A stretch of DNA of 57,130 nt from Mycobacterium sp. ACS4331 (GCF_001667265.1 NZ_LZHW01000017.1:1-57130); one strand, 5' to 3'. Shown: positions 25,843 through 42,499, numbered from the stretch's first letter. The notes: a model not told the origin generated them from the letters alone. Numbers and translations: made by a program.

Positions 25843-26775
25843 ATGTCAGCGAATCCGATCCTGGTCACCGGAGCGACGGGACGACACGGCAACACCGGCG
25901 AACACCTGGTACATCGCCTCAGGGAGGAGGGCCGCCCGGTGCGGGTGCTGACCCGCACCCTGGGGGACCGCACCGATCGACTCGCCGACCTGGGTGCCGA
26001 GATCGTCGTCGGAGACCTGCACGACCGCCGATCCCTGACGGCCGCGCTGACCGACGTCGATCTGGCCTACTTCGCCTACCCGATCGCCGCCGGGGTCATC
26101 CCGGCCGCGGCCAACTACGCCGCAGCCGTCCGGGAGGTCGGACGCCGACCTCGGACCGTCGTGATGTCCATGGGCCCGGCCCACCCTGGCAGCCCCAGCA
26201 GCCTGGGCCGCGACCATTGGCTCGCCGAGGAGATTCTGCGATGGGCCGGCCTCGACGTGCTCATCCTTCGCGTGGTGGCGTTGTTCCACGAGAATCTCGC
26301 GGTTCTGCACGGCAGGTCGATCTCCGAACGCGGTGTCATCCGCAACTCATTCGGAGAAAGCGAGGTCGCCTGGATCGGCGGAGTCGACGCCGCGGAGTTG
26401 GGACTGACGGCGCTGCTGCACCCCGAGCGGTTCGCCGGACCGATCCACTTCGCGAAGGGATCTGAGGTCTTCAGCCACGACGAGATCGCAGCGCTGCTCA
26501 CCGAACTCACCGGCGCCTCCGTCAGCTACGAGTCCATCACCCAGGACCAGTGGCGACGCGATCTCGAGCAGCAGGCTCGGCACGCCGGTGAAGATGTCGT
26601 CAACCCGGCCATGGCGCAACATATTTCGTCCGTGGGACACATGGTCGCCAGCAACGGGCCGACCCTGCCCGCCGACCCTGACGCGCTGCGCGACCTCATC
26701 GGCCGCGCACCGGTCACCCTGCGGGACCATCTGCTCGCCAACCTTGACCAGTTCAGCGACCGACAACCTGCCTGA
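25843..26775 (+). CDS. NmrA/NAD(P)-binding atypical SDR family protein
   Basis: 310 aa from the ATG at 25843 with GAGGAG upstream. The N-terminal Rossmann motif ILVTGATGRHGNTGEHLVHR matches the TGxxGxxG of atypical SDRs; EIVVGDLHDRRSLTAAL, then DLAYFAYP, follows. No YxxxK active site is evident, as in NmrA and HSCARG-type redox sensors or quinone reductases related to QorB. It probably responds to NADPH or an electrophile together with the divergent TetR. It ends at the shared terminator before rpoC. Confidence 0.82.
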   Translation: MSANPILVTGATGRHGNTGEHLVHRLREEGRPVRVLTRTLGDRTDRLADLGAEIVVGDLHDRRSLTAALTDVDLAYFAYPIAAGVIPAAANYAAAVREVGRRPRTVVMSMGPAHPGSPSSLGRDHWLAEEILRWAGLDVLILRVVALFHENLAVLHGRSISERGVIRNSFGESEVAWIGGVDAAELGLTALLHPERFAGPIHFAKGSEVFSHDEIAALLTELTGASVSYESITQDQWRRDLEQQARHAGEDVVNPAMAQHISSVGHMVASNGPTLPADPDALRDLIGRAPVTLRDHLLANLDQFSDRQPA

Positions 26776-26784
26776 CCCGACGAA

Positions 26785-26816
26785 AAAGCCCCCGCTCGAC
26801 ACGACGCGGGGGCTTT
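26785..26816. terminator. Bidirectional terminator between NmrA-family gene and rpoC
   Basis: AAAGCCCCCGC (26785-26795) pairs perfectly with GCGGGGGCTTT (26806-26816) around a 10-base loop. The ends are A-rich on one side and T-rich on the other, so it works for both strands. It lies between two convergent stop codons. Confidence 0.9.
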
Positions 26817-26827
26817 CTCGTCTCGAC

Positions 26828-34468
<7,641 letters not shown>

Positions 34469-34543
34469 TCACTGAGCAGAGCTCAGGCAAGACCTACGGT
34501 GTCGATGCTGATGATGGGCAGGAGGCAGCCAGCGCAACGTCCA

Positions 34544-34572
34544 ACAATAGCGCAGGACGGCGCATTCCTCAA
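34544..34572 (-). promoter_or_regulatory. Proximal rpoB promoter
   Basis: On the minus strand TTGAGG (34567-34572) and TATTGT (34544-34549) are separated by exactly 17 bp. This is a near-consensus sigma-A promoter. The leader to the rpoB TTG would be about 195 nt. Confidence 0.75.
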
Positions 34573-34668
34573 CTACCGCTCGGTGACACCCGCATGGTTC
34601 GCCTTGGTGATCCGAAGGCAGGGCGCTGGCTGGCGTCTGAAACTACCGGTGCGAACATGCTGGGAAAC

Positions 34669-34697
34669 AGATTGGCCCCTGATCGCCCGTCCGTCAA
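34669..34697 (-). promoter_or_regulatory. Distal rpoB promoter
   Basis: On the minus strand TTGACG (34692-34697) and CAATCT (34669-34674) are again 17 bp apart. The -35 is near consensus and the -10 weaker. The 398-bp stretch 34343-34740 holds these two promoters and leader, and no gene that I can support. Confidence 0.6.
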
Positions 34698-34740
34698 GAG
34701 GTGACGCGCCGAACGTGGGGAGTTCGCGGTGCCGGGCCGT

Positions 34741-37566
34741 TCAGGCCGCCACCAGCGCGGGGCTTGCGACGGCCTCGTGGCTGGCGTCGGCCGCGGCCCC
34801 GGAGTCGAGCCGTTCGACCCGGGCGCCGCCGATCATGATCGAACCCGGTTCGCCGTAGTAGCCCGCACAATCGCTGCCGCACACCCCGGACTCGGGACTG
34901 ATCCGGCCGGCCAGCATGTCGGTGATCCAGCCCGCGGCCAGCACGGGCACCGCCGCCGAGTTCTGCGGCTTGGACGGGCCGCACGCCAACGCGGCGAGCG
35001 GGCCCGAATTCACCCCCTCGGGGTCGATGTGGCTGCCACCGGCCACCAGCACGCCGACGAAACGCCCGGCCCGTTCGGAGATCAACACCTCGGTTCCCGA
35101 ACCGAACGCATTGCACAGACACGGCTCGGCGGCGATCTGGTAGACCGGGATCCCCGTGGACTCCAGCCTGCGCAGGCCCGTGCGCATGGCGCCGCCACTG
35201 TCGACGGCGTCCAACAGCACGACGCCCTTGAAGTCGCCCAGGTCGGCACCCGAGTCCGCGAGGTGACCCGCGGCGGCAGTGACGAGGTTTCCGCCGGCCG
35301 AATGCCCGGCCAGGACGAACGCGCTGGGCAGCTCACCGGTGAAGCCGGCCGCGGCCGCGCTCGCCGACAGCGCCTCCCGGTCACCGGCGAACAGCGCCGC
35401 GACGGCCTCCTGTGTCGGGGCGCCGTTGATCCAGAAGCCATCTGCGGTAAGGAAATTCGACGACAGCGACGGCGCGACCACCACCGCACCGGTGCTGCGC
35501 GCCAAGTCGGCGGCCAGGGCGCTGACGTTGTCTCTGCTGCGGAAGAAACCATGCTGCAGGTAGATCACCCCGGTGGGTTCGGCGTCCGGGAAGTACCAGT
35601 CGGCCTCGACGGTGCGACCCGGCGAGATCTCCAGTTGGGACGTGCCCACCGTGACACCGGGACCCGGTGCGGACGGCCCCCCGAGCAGCGCCCTCGTGAC
35701 CGTCGAGACGATCAGGTTCACGAACTGGGTGACGACGCCGGGGCGGTCGGCGCCCGGGCGCGAATCGATCACCACGGCCGTCGCCTCGCCGGCGGCGGTC
35801 GCGACGGAGAACCGCTGCCCCGGCCCGGCGTACTGCCCCGCGCAGTCGAGGACGCATCCGCCGGTCGAGGGATCGATACGGCCGGAGAACATGTCGTCGA
35901 TCCAGCCGACCGACAGCTCCTGCACGGCGAGCGGATTCTGCCGCTGCGGAATGCCCGCGATCAGGTAGGCCAGCGTCTGGGTGAGCGGATTGGGGCCCAG
36001 CATCGCGTCCATGTGCACCCCGCCGGCCAGCACCACTCCATTGAACTTCCCGGGCCGCGCGTCGGACAGTTCAGCGTCGATGTGGCTGAACAGATTGAAG
36101 AAGTTCAGCGGGGCGCCGATCTCGTACACCGGCACGTAGTCGCTCGCGTCGCCACTGGCCTCCAGCGCGGCCAGGCGGGCCATCGCGTTGGGCATGATCG
36201 GTGAGATCGGCACCGCGTCGTAGACCACCACGCCCGCGAGTTGGTTGGGCGCGCCGGGGTCCGTCTCCCGCTTGAGCAGCAGGCCCTCGGCGTAGTGACC
36301 GGCCACGCCCGGCGCGAATCCCCCGCCCAGCGAATGCCCGGCCAGCACGAACCGGTCCGGCAGGGTGATGTCATCGCGGCCGGCCTTGAGCAGCGCGGTC
36401 TGCAGGCTCGCGGTCAGCGCCCGCCGGTCGTCGTCGAGGTACAGGTCGGCGACGGCCTTGTGCATGGCGTCCCCACCCAACCAGAGGCCGCCCTCGGCGA
36501 ACGGGTTGGACGTCAGGGACGTGACGACCACGACGCTGTTGGTCCGGTCGGCCAGGATCGCTGCGGTGTAGCTGTACATCGGGCCGTTGGCCAGGAAGCC
36601 GTGCTGCAGGTGGATCAGCCGGTCGGGCGCCGGTTCCCCCTCGGCCCGGATCGGCAGGTACCAGTCGGCCGGCACCTCCTGCCCCGCGGTGATCACCAGG
36701 GTCGAACTGCTGACCTGCACGCGGTCGCGCAGGTTGGGCGGGACCGCCGGCGGGCCCTCGAGCACCCTGGTCAGCGCCGAGTAGATCGTGAAGAGCACGG
36801 TGCTCAGCACCGTCACCGGACGGGGGGTGTCGGTGCGGGTGGGGTCGATCAGGGCTTTCCCGAGGGGATCGATGAGTCGGGCGGCGGCCTCGTCGAGGCG
36901 CGCGAAGGGCCGGCGCAGCACGGCCTGGGTGGTTGGCACGGTTGCCGAGGTCATGGAGGGTGTGGCGGTCGTGGTGGTTGTGGTGGCCGTGGAGGGTGTG
37001 GTGGCCGCGCGCTCAACGGCCTGGGCATCGGCAGCGGGGGCGGAATCACCGGCGCCGGTCTGGACCGACCTCACCATCGGGTCGCCGGCGTCTCCGGTGG
37101 TGTCCCGCTGGGCGAACGCACCCCGCGGCGTCCCCCGCAGTGCCTCCCGTACGCGGGTGGGGATCGCCGCGATGTCTCGCCGGGCCGTGGGTCGCGCGTC
37201 CGCGCTGGGGGTCCGCTCGCCGGCAACCTGATCCGCAACGGCCCGCCCGGCCCGCTCAAGGGCCGCCTCGATGCGCGACATCGCTTGTTCGCCAGGCTTT
37301 TTCGGCGCGTCATCGGCCGTGGCCGCGTCACCGGCCCCAGCACCTGCGAAGCGCTCGACCCGGGTCCGCAGGTCGCGCAACTCGATCCGGGGAGTGCGCG
37401 CCGCGGGCCGTTGCGGGCCGTCGCCGGCGGAGGAGGACGGTCGGTCACCGCCGCTGTCGGTGTCGCTGCCGGTGTCGGCACCGGCCACGCCGGCCCCGGC
37501 GAGGACGGTCATGGACAGTCCGGCCGCGACGACGCCGACGCCCAACCACCCCGACACTCGCGTCAC
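34741..37566 (-). CDS. Exported protein with two tandem alpha/beta-hydrolase domains
   Basis: 941 aa from the GTG at 37566, preceded by GGAGGAGCG. An N-terminal signal (WLGVGVVAAGLSMTVLAGAG, then ADTGSD) is followed by about 240 Pro/Ala/Thr-rich disordered residues with a TTTTTT stretch. Domain 1 (about 290-590) has HLQHGF and GHSLGG (near 410). Domain 2 (about 640-900) has YLQHGF and GHSAGG (near 755). Both end in a parallel GWI-D-M-GRI-P-cysteine segment, so the domains arose by internal duplication. Secreted lipase/esterase activity is inferred. It lies just upstream of the rpoB promoters on the same strand. Confidence 0.82.
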   Translation of the reverse strand: MTRVSGWLGVGVVAAGLSMTVLAGAGVAGADTGSDTDSGGDRPSSSAGDGPQRPAARTPRIELRDLRTRVERFAGAGAGDAATADDAPKKPGEQAMSRIEAALERAGRAVADQVAGERTPSADARPTARRDIAAIPTRVREALRGTPRGAFAQRDTTGDAGDPMVRSVQTGAGDSAPAADAQAVERAATTPSTATTTTTTATPSMTSATVPTTQAVLRRPFARLDEAAARLIDPLGKALIDPTRTDTPRPVTVLSTVLFTIYSALTRVLEGPPAVPPNLRDRVQVSSSTLVITAGQEVPADWYLPIRAEGEPAPDRLIHLQHGFLANGPMYSYTAAILADRTNSVVVVTSLTSNPFAEGGLWLGGDAMHKAVADLYLDDDRRALTASLQTALLKAGRDDITLPDRFVLAGHSLGGGFAPGVAGHYAEGLLLKRETDPGAPNQLAGVVVYDAVPISPIMPNAMARLAALEASGDASDYVPVYEIGAPLNFFNLFSHIDAELSDARPGKFNGVVLAGGVHMDAMLGPNPLTQTLAYLIAGIPQRQNPLAVQELSVGWIDDMFSGRIDPSTGGCVLDCAGQYAGPGQRFSVATAAGEATAVVIDSRPGADRPGVVTQFVNLIVSTVTRALLGGPSAPGPGVTVGTSQLEISPGRTVEADWYFPDAEPTGVIYLQHGFFRSRDNVSALAADLARSTGAVVVAPSLSSNFLTADGFWINGAPTQEAVAALFAGDREALSASAAAAGFTGELPSAFVLAGHSAGGNLVTAAAGHLADSGADLGDFKGVVLLDAVDSGGAMRTGLRRLESTGIPVYQIAAEPCLCNAFGSGTEVLISERAGRFVGVLVAGGSHIDPEGVNSGPLAALACGPSKPQNSAAVPVLAAGWITDMLAGRISPESGVCGSDCAGYYGEPGSIMIGGARVERLDSGAAADASHEAVASPALVAA

Positions 37567-37651
37567 CGCTCCTCCTTGGACGTCGACCACAGGTCGGCGG
37601 ATGCTAACAGCCCGCGCGCACCGCTCGAAGGCGTTTTGGGGCACACGGTAA

Positions 37652-37681
37652 AGAAGCCGACACCATTCGGTGCCGGCTTCT
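37652..37681. terminator. Terminator downstream of mkl
   Basis: The arms 37652-37664 and 37669-37681 pair with one mismatch around ATTC; the core is AGAAGCCG with CGGCTTCT. It is 26 bp past the mkl stop, between mkl and the hydrolase gene. Confidence 0.75.
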
Positions 37682-37706
37682 CTCGCGTTCTGGTCGGACG
37701 GGGCCG

Positions 37707-38786
37707 TCAGCTCTCGCTCTGCACCGGGATCGAGGCCGTCGGCGCCTCGTCGTCGGTGCGGTGACGCGCGGTGGCGTCGTCGGCGAACTGGTGCACCGGG
37801 TACTTGTGCCCACCCTCGAGGTCGTCGCGGATGGCCTCCTGGGCGGCCGGGGGCAGCGTGTGCAGGATCTCGCGCACGCGGGCCTGACGACGGGCGACGG
37901 CCTTGCGCTCGGGCAGACCCGGGGTGGCCTGAATCTGCGGGGGCACGCCCTCGATCTCCTCGACGCCGCCGTCGTGGTGACCGGCGTCGGCCATGGCCTG
38001 CTCCTCGGCCATCGTCGACTCGTCCTTCTCCTCGGACATGCCGATGGGGCCGATGCGGCGACCGTTGAGGAACTGCTTGACGACGGGCTCCTCGCTGGTC
38101 AGCAGCACCTCACGGGGACCGAACATCACCAGGTGCTTGCGGAACAGCATGCCCATGTTGTCCGGCACGGTGCGGGCGATGTTGATGTTGTGCGTCACGA
38201 TCAGGATCGTGGCGTCGATCTGGGCGTTGATGTCGATCAGCAGTTGCGAGAGGTACGCGGTACGCACCGGGTCCAGACCGGAGTCCGGCTCGTCGCAGAG
38301 GATGATCTGCGGGTCGAGAACCAGCGAGCGGGCCAGGCCGGCACGCTTCTTCATACCGCCCGAGATCTCGCCCGGGAACTTGTTCTCATCGCCGGCCAGA
38401 CCCACCATGTCGAGCTTCTCCATGACGATGTCACGGATCTCGCTCTCCTTCTTCTTGGTGTGCTCACGCAGCGGGAACGCGGTGTTGTCGTAGATGTTCA
38501 TCGAGCCGAACAGCGCGCCGTCCTGGAACATCACGCCGAACAGCGTGCGGATCTCGTAGAGCTCCTTGGCCGAGCACTGGATGATGTCCGTGCCGTCGAC
38601 GATGATCTTGCCCCGCTCGGGGCGCAGCAGACCGATCAGGGACTTCAGGAAGACCGACTTACCGGTACCCGACGGCCCCAGGAGCACGCTGACTTCGCCG
38701 GCGGGGATGTCCAGGGTGACGTCTTCCCAGATTCGCTGGGAACCGAACGACTTCGTCAGTCCCTCAACCTGGATACCAATGCCCAC
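37707..38786 (-). CDS. mkl: Mce-associated ABC transporter ATPase Mkl
   Basis: 359 aa from the GTG at 38786, with GGAAGGA upstream. Walker A is GPSGTGKSVFL, the Q-loop MFQDGALF, the signature SGGMKKRAGLARS, Walker B IILCDEPDSGLDP and the H-loop VTHN. An acidic C-terminal tail of about 100 residues follows the nucleotide domain, as in MlaF/Mkl-type proteins. Mkl is the shared ATPase that powers Mce lipid and cholesterol importers with YrbE permeases located elsewhere. TATATA about 20 bases before the start may be the -10. Confidence 0.95.
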   Translation of the reverse strand: MGIGIQVEGLTKSFGSQRIWEDVTLDIPAGEVSVLLGPSGTGKSVFLKSLIGLLRPERGKIIVDGTDIIQCSAKELYEIRTLFGVMFQDGALFGSMNIYDNTAFPLREHTKKKESEIRDIVMEKLDMVGLAGDENKFPGEISGGMKKRAGLARSLVLDPQIILCDEPDSGLDPVRTAYLSQLLIDINAQIDATILIVTHNINIARTVPDNMGMLFRKHLVMFGPREVLLTSEEPVVKQFLNGRRIGPIGMSEEKDESTMAEEQAMADAGHHDGGVEEIEGVPPQIQATPGLPERKAVARRQARVREILHTLPPAAQEAIRDDLEGGHKYPVHQFADDATARHRTDDEAPTASIPVQSES

Positions 38787-38867
38787 GCGAAGATCCTTCC
38801 ACCTATATACCCGGGGTGACCACAAGCCACGGCCTGTGGTTTGAGTCACTGTAACCTATGGCCGTTT

Positions 38868-38888
38868 CTGACACTCCCTTTGTGTCAG
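38868..38888 (-). terminator. Possible terminator after the carotenoid oxygenase gene
   Basis: CTGACAC (38868-38874) pairs with GTGTCAG (38882-38888) around a 7-base loop. It begins 9 bp past the stop of the oxygenase gene. Confidence 0.5.
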
Positions 38889-38896
38889 TGCTGTGA

Positions 38897-40390
38897 CTAC
38901 GCCGGGCACCAGTTTCCGTGGAAACCCATCGGAACGCGTTGCGGTAGATGCACGCGGGCGACCGTTTCGAGGCTTTGGGCGTCCAGAATCACCAGCTGCC
39001 CCTCGTCGGCGTCCAGGTCGTGCCCGAACCCCATGAGAACACCGTCGTCCTCGGCACGCGAGCCGGGATTGGGCACGAACGACATCTCCCCGACCAGCAG
39101 GCGGCTCTCCAGCGGCGCGACAGACGTGGCACCGGTCGCGTAGTCGTGTTTGTAGACCGCGGTCCGCGTGACGCCCCCGCCGAACGTGTTCTCGGTGCCC
39201 ACGGTGTAGCCGTAGCGGTGCCGCGAGCCGGTCAGCGACTCGTTGATCCGGGGAAACTCCTGCTCGCGGTCGTCGCGGCGGTCGGCGCGCACGGCCCCGG
39301 TGGTCAGGTCGATCTCCCAGCGGTCCAGGGTGGGGTGCCCCTCCCCCGGGCCGCGGCGGTCCCTGTCGAACATCCGGCCGTGACGGACGACGTCGAGCAC
39401 CAGCACCTCATGCCCGTCGCGGTCCTCGCTGTAGGCGTTGAGCGGATGGAACACGTAGCAGGGTTCGATGTCGAACCAGCGGACCTGGTCGTCGCCCCCC
39501 TCGCGCGGCATCACGCCGATGCGGGCGGGATAGGACTCGTTCCAGGCGAACGGCAGCGCGGAGATGGGGTGGGTGTCGGCGTTGATCCGCGCCGCGATGG
39601 GCCCGGGCACCTTGACCCGGCCGGCGAGCGCCGAGACCACCATGCGCGCGGGCGCGCGCAGCCACTTCGGCACGGTCACGGGAACCACCTCGCCGGGGTC
39701 GAAGGTGACGGGCAGGTCGTAGATGACCACGTACTTGTCGGTGAGCGAGAAGTCGTGCATCATCGGCGATCCCGACACGCTGATGTCGACCGTGCGACGG
39801 GTCCGGCCCGCAGCGTCGATCACCGAGTACTGCACTGTGCGACCACGCGCGAATGAATACGAGATGGCATGCAGCTCACCTGTTTTGGGATCACGATGGG
39901 GATGGGCGGTGTAGCCGCCGTACAACGTGCCGTCGAAGTCGCACGTGCCGATGGTGTCGAGTTCCTCGGTGAGGCGATACTGCGCGCCGCCGCCCTCGAC
40001 CAACGCCAGCGTCTGACCGGCGTGGGTCAGCACGTTGGTGTTCGGGCCGACCGACAGCATGCCGGCCCGCGGGTCGAGCGCGGCGATTCGGGCCTCACCC
40101 AACTTCCGTGACACCGACGGCGTTCGCACCCAGCGATTGCGGTACCACTGCGCGGCGCCGTCCCGCAGGGACAGACCGTGCACCATGGCGTCGCCGGAGA
40201 ACCAGTGATAGGCCGCCGGGTCCACCTCGGCGACCGGGTTGGGCCCGTTGCGGAGATACCTGCCGTGCAGGTGCTCCGGGACCGTTCCGGTGATCTTGAG
40301 ATCGGTCGCGGTGACCTCGGTTCGCACGGGCGCGAGAAACCCCTGCAGATACGGGTTGGCGACGTCGTCGGTGGGTTCCACTGCGGTCAT
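38897..40390 (-). CDS. Carotenoid oxygenase family protein (Rv0654-like)
   Basis: 497 aa from the ATG at 40390; the TTG at 40399 is less likely. The four iron-ligand histidines can be placed: YTAHPHRDPKTGELHAISY (about 165-185), MHDFSLTDKYVV (about 215), FHPLNAYSEDRDG (about 290) and the terminal MGFHGNWCPA. The enzyme cleaves a carotenoid or apocarotenoid double bond with Fe(II) and O2. It is divergent from a TetR gene with a clear operator between them, so it is probably induced by its substrate. Confidence 0.93.
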   Translation of the reverse strand: MTAVEPTDDVANPYLQGFLAPVRTEVTATDLKITGTVPEHLHGRYLRNGPNPVAEVDPAAYHWFSGDAMVHGLSLRDGAAQWYRNRWVRTPSVSRKLGEARIAALDPRAGMLSVGPNTNVLTHAGQTLALVEGGGAQYRLTEELDTIGTCDFDGTLYGGYTAHPHRDPKTGELHAISYSFARGRTVQYSVIDAAGRTRRTVDISVSGSPMMHDFSLTDKYVVIYDLPVTFDPGEVVPVTVPKWLRAPARMVVSALAGRVKVPGPIAARINADTHPISALPFAWNESYPARIGVMPREGGDDQVRWFDIEPCYVFHPLNAYSEDRDGHEVLVLDVVRHGRMFDRDRRGPGEGHPTLDRWEIDLTTGAVRADRRDDREQEFPRINESLTGSRHRYGYTVGTENTFGGGVTRTAVYKHDYATGATSVAPLESRLLVGEMSFVPNPGSRAEDDGVLMGFGHDLDADEGQLVILDAQSLETVARVHLPQRVPMGFHGNWCPA

Positions 40391-40412
40391 GTTGATCAAG
40401 CCCCCTCGGCGT

Positions 40413-40436
40413 ATAACACTGTTATGACGGTGTTAT
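40413..40436. promoter_or_regulatory. TetR operator between carotenoid oxygenase and its regulator
   Basis: ATAACAC (40413-40419) and GTGTTAT (40430-40436) form a 24-bp palindrome centred at 40424.5. Inside it ATAACACTGTTAT (40413-40425) is itself a perfect inverted repeat. It lies 23 bp before the oxygenase start and 36 bp before the TetR start. Confidence 0.75.
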
Positions 40437-40471
40437 CAGGAGGCTACGCGCATCGTGGGAGGATCACAACG

Positions 40472-41149
40472 ATGGATTCGGCCAAGACTGCGCCCAGCGT
40501 GCGCGAGGAGCTTCTGCGCGCCGCCGTGGGACTGCTCGACGACCACGGCCCCGAGTCGCTGCAGGTCCGCAGGGTCGCCGCGGCAGGCGGCACCTCCACC
40601 ATGGCGGTCTACACGCACTTCGGCGGCATGCGCGGCCTGATCGCCGCCGTGGCCGAGGAGGGCCTGCGGCAGTTCGACGCCGCCCTGACCACGCCGCCGT
40701 CCGACGACCCCGTCGCCGACCTGCTGGTGTGTGGGGCGGCCTATCGGAGGTTCGCCAACCGGCGCCCCCACCTGTACCGGCTGATGTTCGGCAGCACCAG
40801 CGCGCACGGCATCAACGCCCCGACCCGCAATGTGCTGACGCTGTCCGTCGACGAGATCACCGTGCACCATCCCAGCCTCGCGCACGTCGTCCGCAACGTG
40901 CACCGCTGCGTGCAGGCCGGGCGCATCGTCGGCGACGCGGAGGACGACGCGTCGGTGGTGGCGACCGCGGCCCAGTTCTGGAGCCTGGTGCACGGCTTCG
41001 TGATGCTGGAGCTGGCGGGTTACTACGGCGGAGACGGGACGGCGGTCGGACCGGTGCTCGGGGCGATGACGGCCAACACCCTGCTGGCCCTCGGCGACAC
41101 CCCCGAGGCCCTGCAGGCCTCGCAGGCCGCCATGGTCGCCCGCCTCTAG
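40472..41149 (+). CDS. TetR family regulator divergent from carotenoid oxygenase (Rv0653c-like)
   Basis: 225 aa from the ATG at 40472, with GGGAGGA upstream. The HTH covers about residues 10-55 (LLRAAVGLLDDHGPESLQVR, then GGTSTMAVYTHFGGMRGLI). The C-terminal domain has TetR_C-like helices with SLVHGFVMLELAGYYGGDG. It probably represses the divergent oxygenase through the 24-bp palindrome. It converges on rplL, with a strong terminator between them. Confidence 0.9.
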   Translation: MDSAKTAPSVREELLRAAVGLLDDHGPESLQVRRVAAAGGTSTMAVYTHFGGMRGLIAAVAEEGLRQFDAALTTPPSDDPVADLLVCGAAYRRFANRRPHLYRLMFGSTSAHGINAPTRNVLTLSVDEITVHHPSLAHVVRNVHRCVQAGRIVGDAEDDASVVATAAQFWSLVHGFVMLELAGYYGGDGTAVGPVLGAMTANTLLALGDTPEALQASQAAMVARL

Positions 41150-41161
41150 ACCCCCAGACAG

Positions 41162-41200
41162 CAGAATCCCCGGAGATCGCGGGGATCTCCGGGGATTCTG
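41162..41200. terminator. Bidirectional terminator between the TetR gene and rplL
   Basis: A perfect 17-bp stem (41162-41178 with 41184-41200) has the outer part CAGAATCCCCGG and a 5-base loop. No T-tract. It lies 11 bp past the rplL stop. Confidence 0.88.
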
Positions 41201-41211
41201 TCGAGAGCGAA

Positions 41212-41604
41212 CTACTTGACGGTGACCGTGGCGCCGGCGGCCTCGAGCTTGGCCTTGGCGTCCTCGGCGGCCTCCTTGGCGACCTTCTCGAGCAGCGGCT
41301 TGGGAGCGCTGTCGACGAGGTCCTTGGCCTCCTTGAGGCCCAGGCCGGAGACGATCTCGCGGACGACCTTGATGACGCCGATCTTCTTGTCGCCGGCACC
41401 CTCGAGGATGACGTCGAACTCGGACTGCTCCTCGGCGGCCTCGGCGGCAGCGCCACCACCGGCGGCGGGGGCAGCGGCAACGGCGACCGGGGCGGCCGCG
41501 GTGACCTCGAAGGTCTCCTCGAACTTCTTCACGAACTCCGAGAGCTCGAGCAGGGTCAGTTCCTTGAACGCGTCGAGCAGTTCATCGGTGCTGAGCTTTG
41601 CCAT
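41212..41604 (-). CDS. rplL: 50S ribosomal protein L7/L12
   Basis: 130 aa, normal length. The N-terminal dimerisation part is [20 protein letters not shown], then a short Ala/Gly hinge ([13 protein letters not shown]), and the factor-binding C-terminal domain with [20 protein letters not shown]. It forms the stalk that recruits EF-Tu and EF-G. It follows rplJ by 50 bp. Confidence 0.99.
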   Translation of the reverse strand: MAKLSTDELLDAFKELTLLELSEFVKKFEETFEVTAAAPVAVAAAPAAGGGAAAEAAEEQSEFDVILEGAGDKKIGVIKVVREIVSGLGLKEAKDLVDSAPKPLLEKVAKEAAEDAKAKLEAAGATVTVK

Positions 41605-41654
41605 GTTGGCGGTCCTTCCTGGATGTGTTTGTTAGGGGTGGTTGGTCTGATGTG

Positions 41655-42233
41655 TCACTCGGCAGATTCGGCAGCGGCCTCGGGGGCCTCTGCCGCGGGA
41701 GCCTCGGCGGTCTCGCCTTCGGCCGCACGCTTGTCCTGCAGGGCCGCCGCGAGGCGGGCGACCTGCGAGGCCGGAGCGTTGAACAGCGCCGCAGCCTTGG
41801 ACAGGTTGGCCTTCATGGCGCCCGCCATCTTGGCCAGCAGCACCTCACGCGACTCGAGATCGGCGATCTGCTCGACCTCGGCGACGGTGAGCGGACGGCC
41901 CTCCATGTAGCCGCCCTTGATGACCAGCGCCTTGTTGTCCTTCGAGAACTTCTTGAGCGCCTTGGCGGCGTCGACCGGCTCACCTTCGATGAACGCGATC
42001 GCCGTCGGTCCGGTGAACAACTCGTCGAGACCTTCGATGCCCGCCTCGGCCGCCGCACGCTTGACCAGCGTGTTCTTGGCGACGGAGTAGGTGGCCGAGC
42101 CTCCGAGCGAGCGCCGCAGTTCAGCCAGGTTGGCCACCGTCAGACCGCGATATTCGGTCACGACGGTCGCAGTCGAGGCCTTGAACTGCTCGGTGATCTC
42201 TGCAACGGCGGTGGCCTTGTCAGCCTTTGCCAT
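41655..42233 (-). CDS. rplJ: 50S ribosomal protein L10
   Basis: 192 aa. [17 protein letters not shown] and [20 protein letters not shown] are typical of L10, with an Ala/Glu-rich C-terminal extension (about 15 residues) usual in mycobacteria. It anchors L7/L12 dimers at the stalk base. The L10-L12 complex binds its own leader to repress translation, and a leader is recognisable upstream. Confidence 0.99.
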   Translation of the reverse strand: MAKADKATAVAEITEQFKASTATVVTEYRGLTVANLAELRRSLGGSATYSVAKNTLVKRAAAEAGIEGLDELFTGPTAIAFIEGEPVDAAKALKKFSKDNKALVIKGGYMEGRPLTVAEVEQIADLESREVLLAKMAGAMKANLSKAAALFNAPASQVARLAAALQDKRAAEGETAEAPAAEAPEAAAESAE

Positions 42234-42261
42234 GCATGCCTCCTGATGGTGTCGTGTGGTT

Positions 42262-42445
42262 GCGCTCCACGCGCTCCGAACTCACGGGCGAAGGACCCCG
42301 GAAATGAACGACGCCCCGACGCAGGCGCGGCGGGGCGTGGAATGCTGCTGACACAGGTCAGCGATTCTTGCCTCGTCCTCCTGCGTGGGCCGCCGGGACG
42401 TTTCCCGGACCTTCAACCGATTACTCGGTGACCGACGGTCTTCGG
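42262..42445 (-). ncRNA. L10 leader (autoregulatory mRNA leader of rplJ-rplL)
   Basis: The minus strand between promoter and rplJ carries the conserved AGGAGGACGAGGCAAG core near 42370-42385. It also holds several stems, including GTCCGGGAAACGTCCCGG near 42395-42415 and the GCCCCGCC/GGGGCG pair near 42310-42340. These fit the actinobacterial L10-binding leader. The exact ends are estimates. Confidence 0.65.
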
Positions 42446-42458
42446 TGGATCGTCGACC

Positions 42459-42488
42459 ACCATAGCGCGAAGTGGGTCGATCAGCCAA
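42459..42488 (-). promoter_or_regulatory. Candidate rplJ promoter
   Basis: On the minus strand TTGGCT (42483-42488) and TATGGT (42459-42464) are 18 bp apart. The -10 fits TANNNT. It starts only 12 bp past the ROK kinase stop and just before the L10 leader. Confidence 0.55.
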
Positions 42489-42499
42489 AACGGGCCGCC

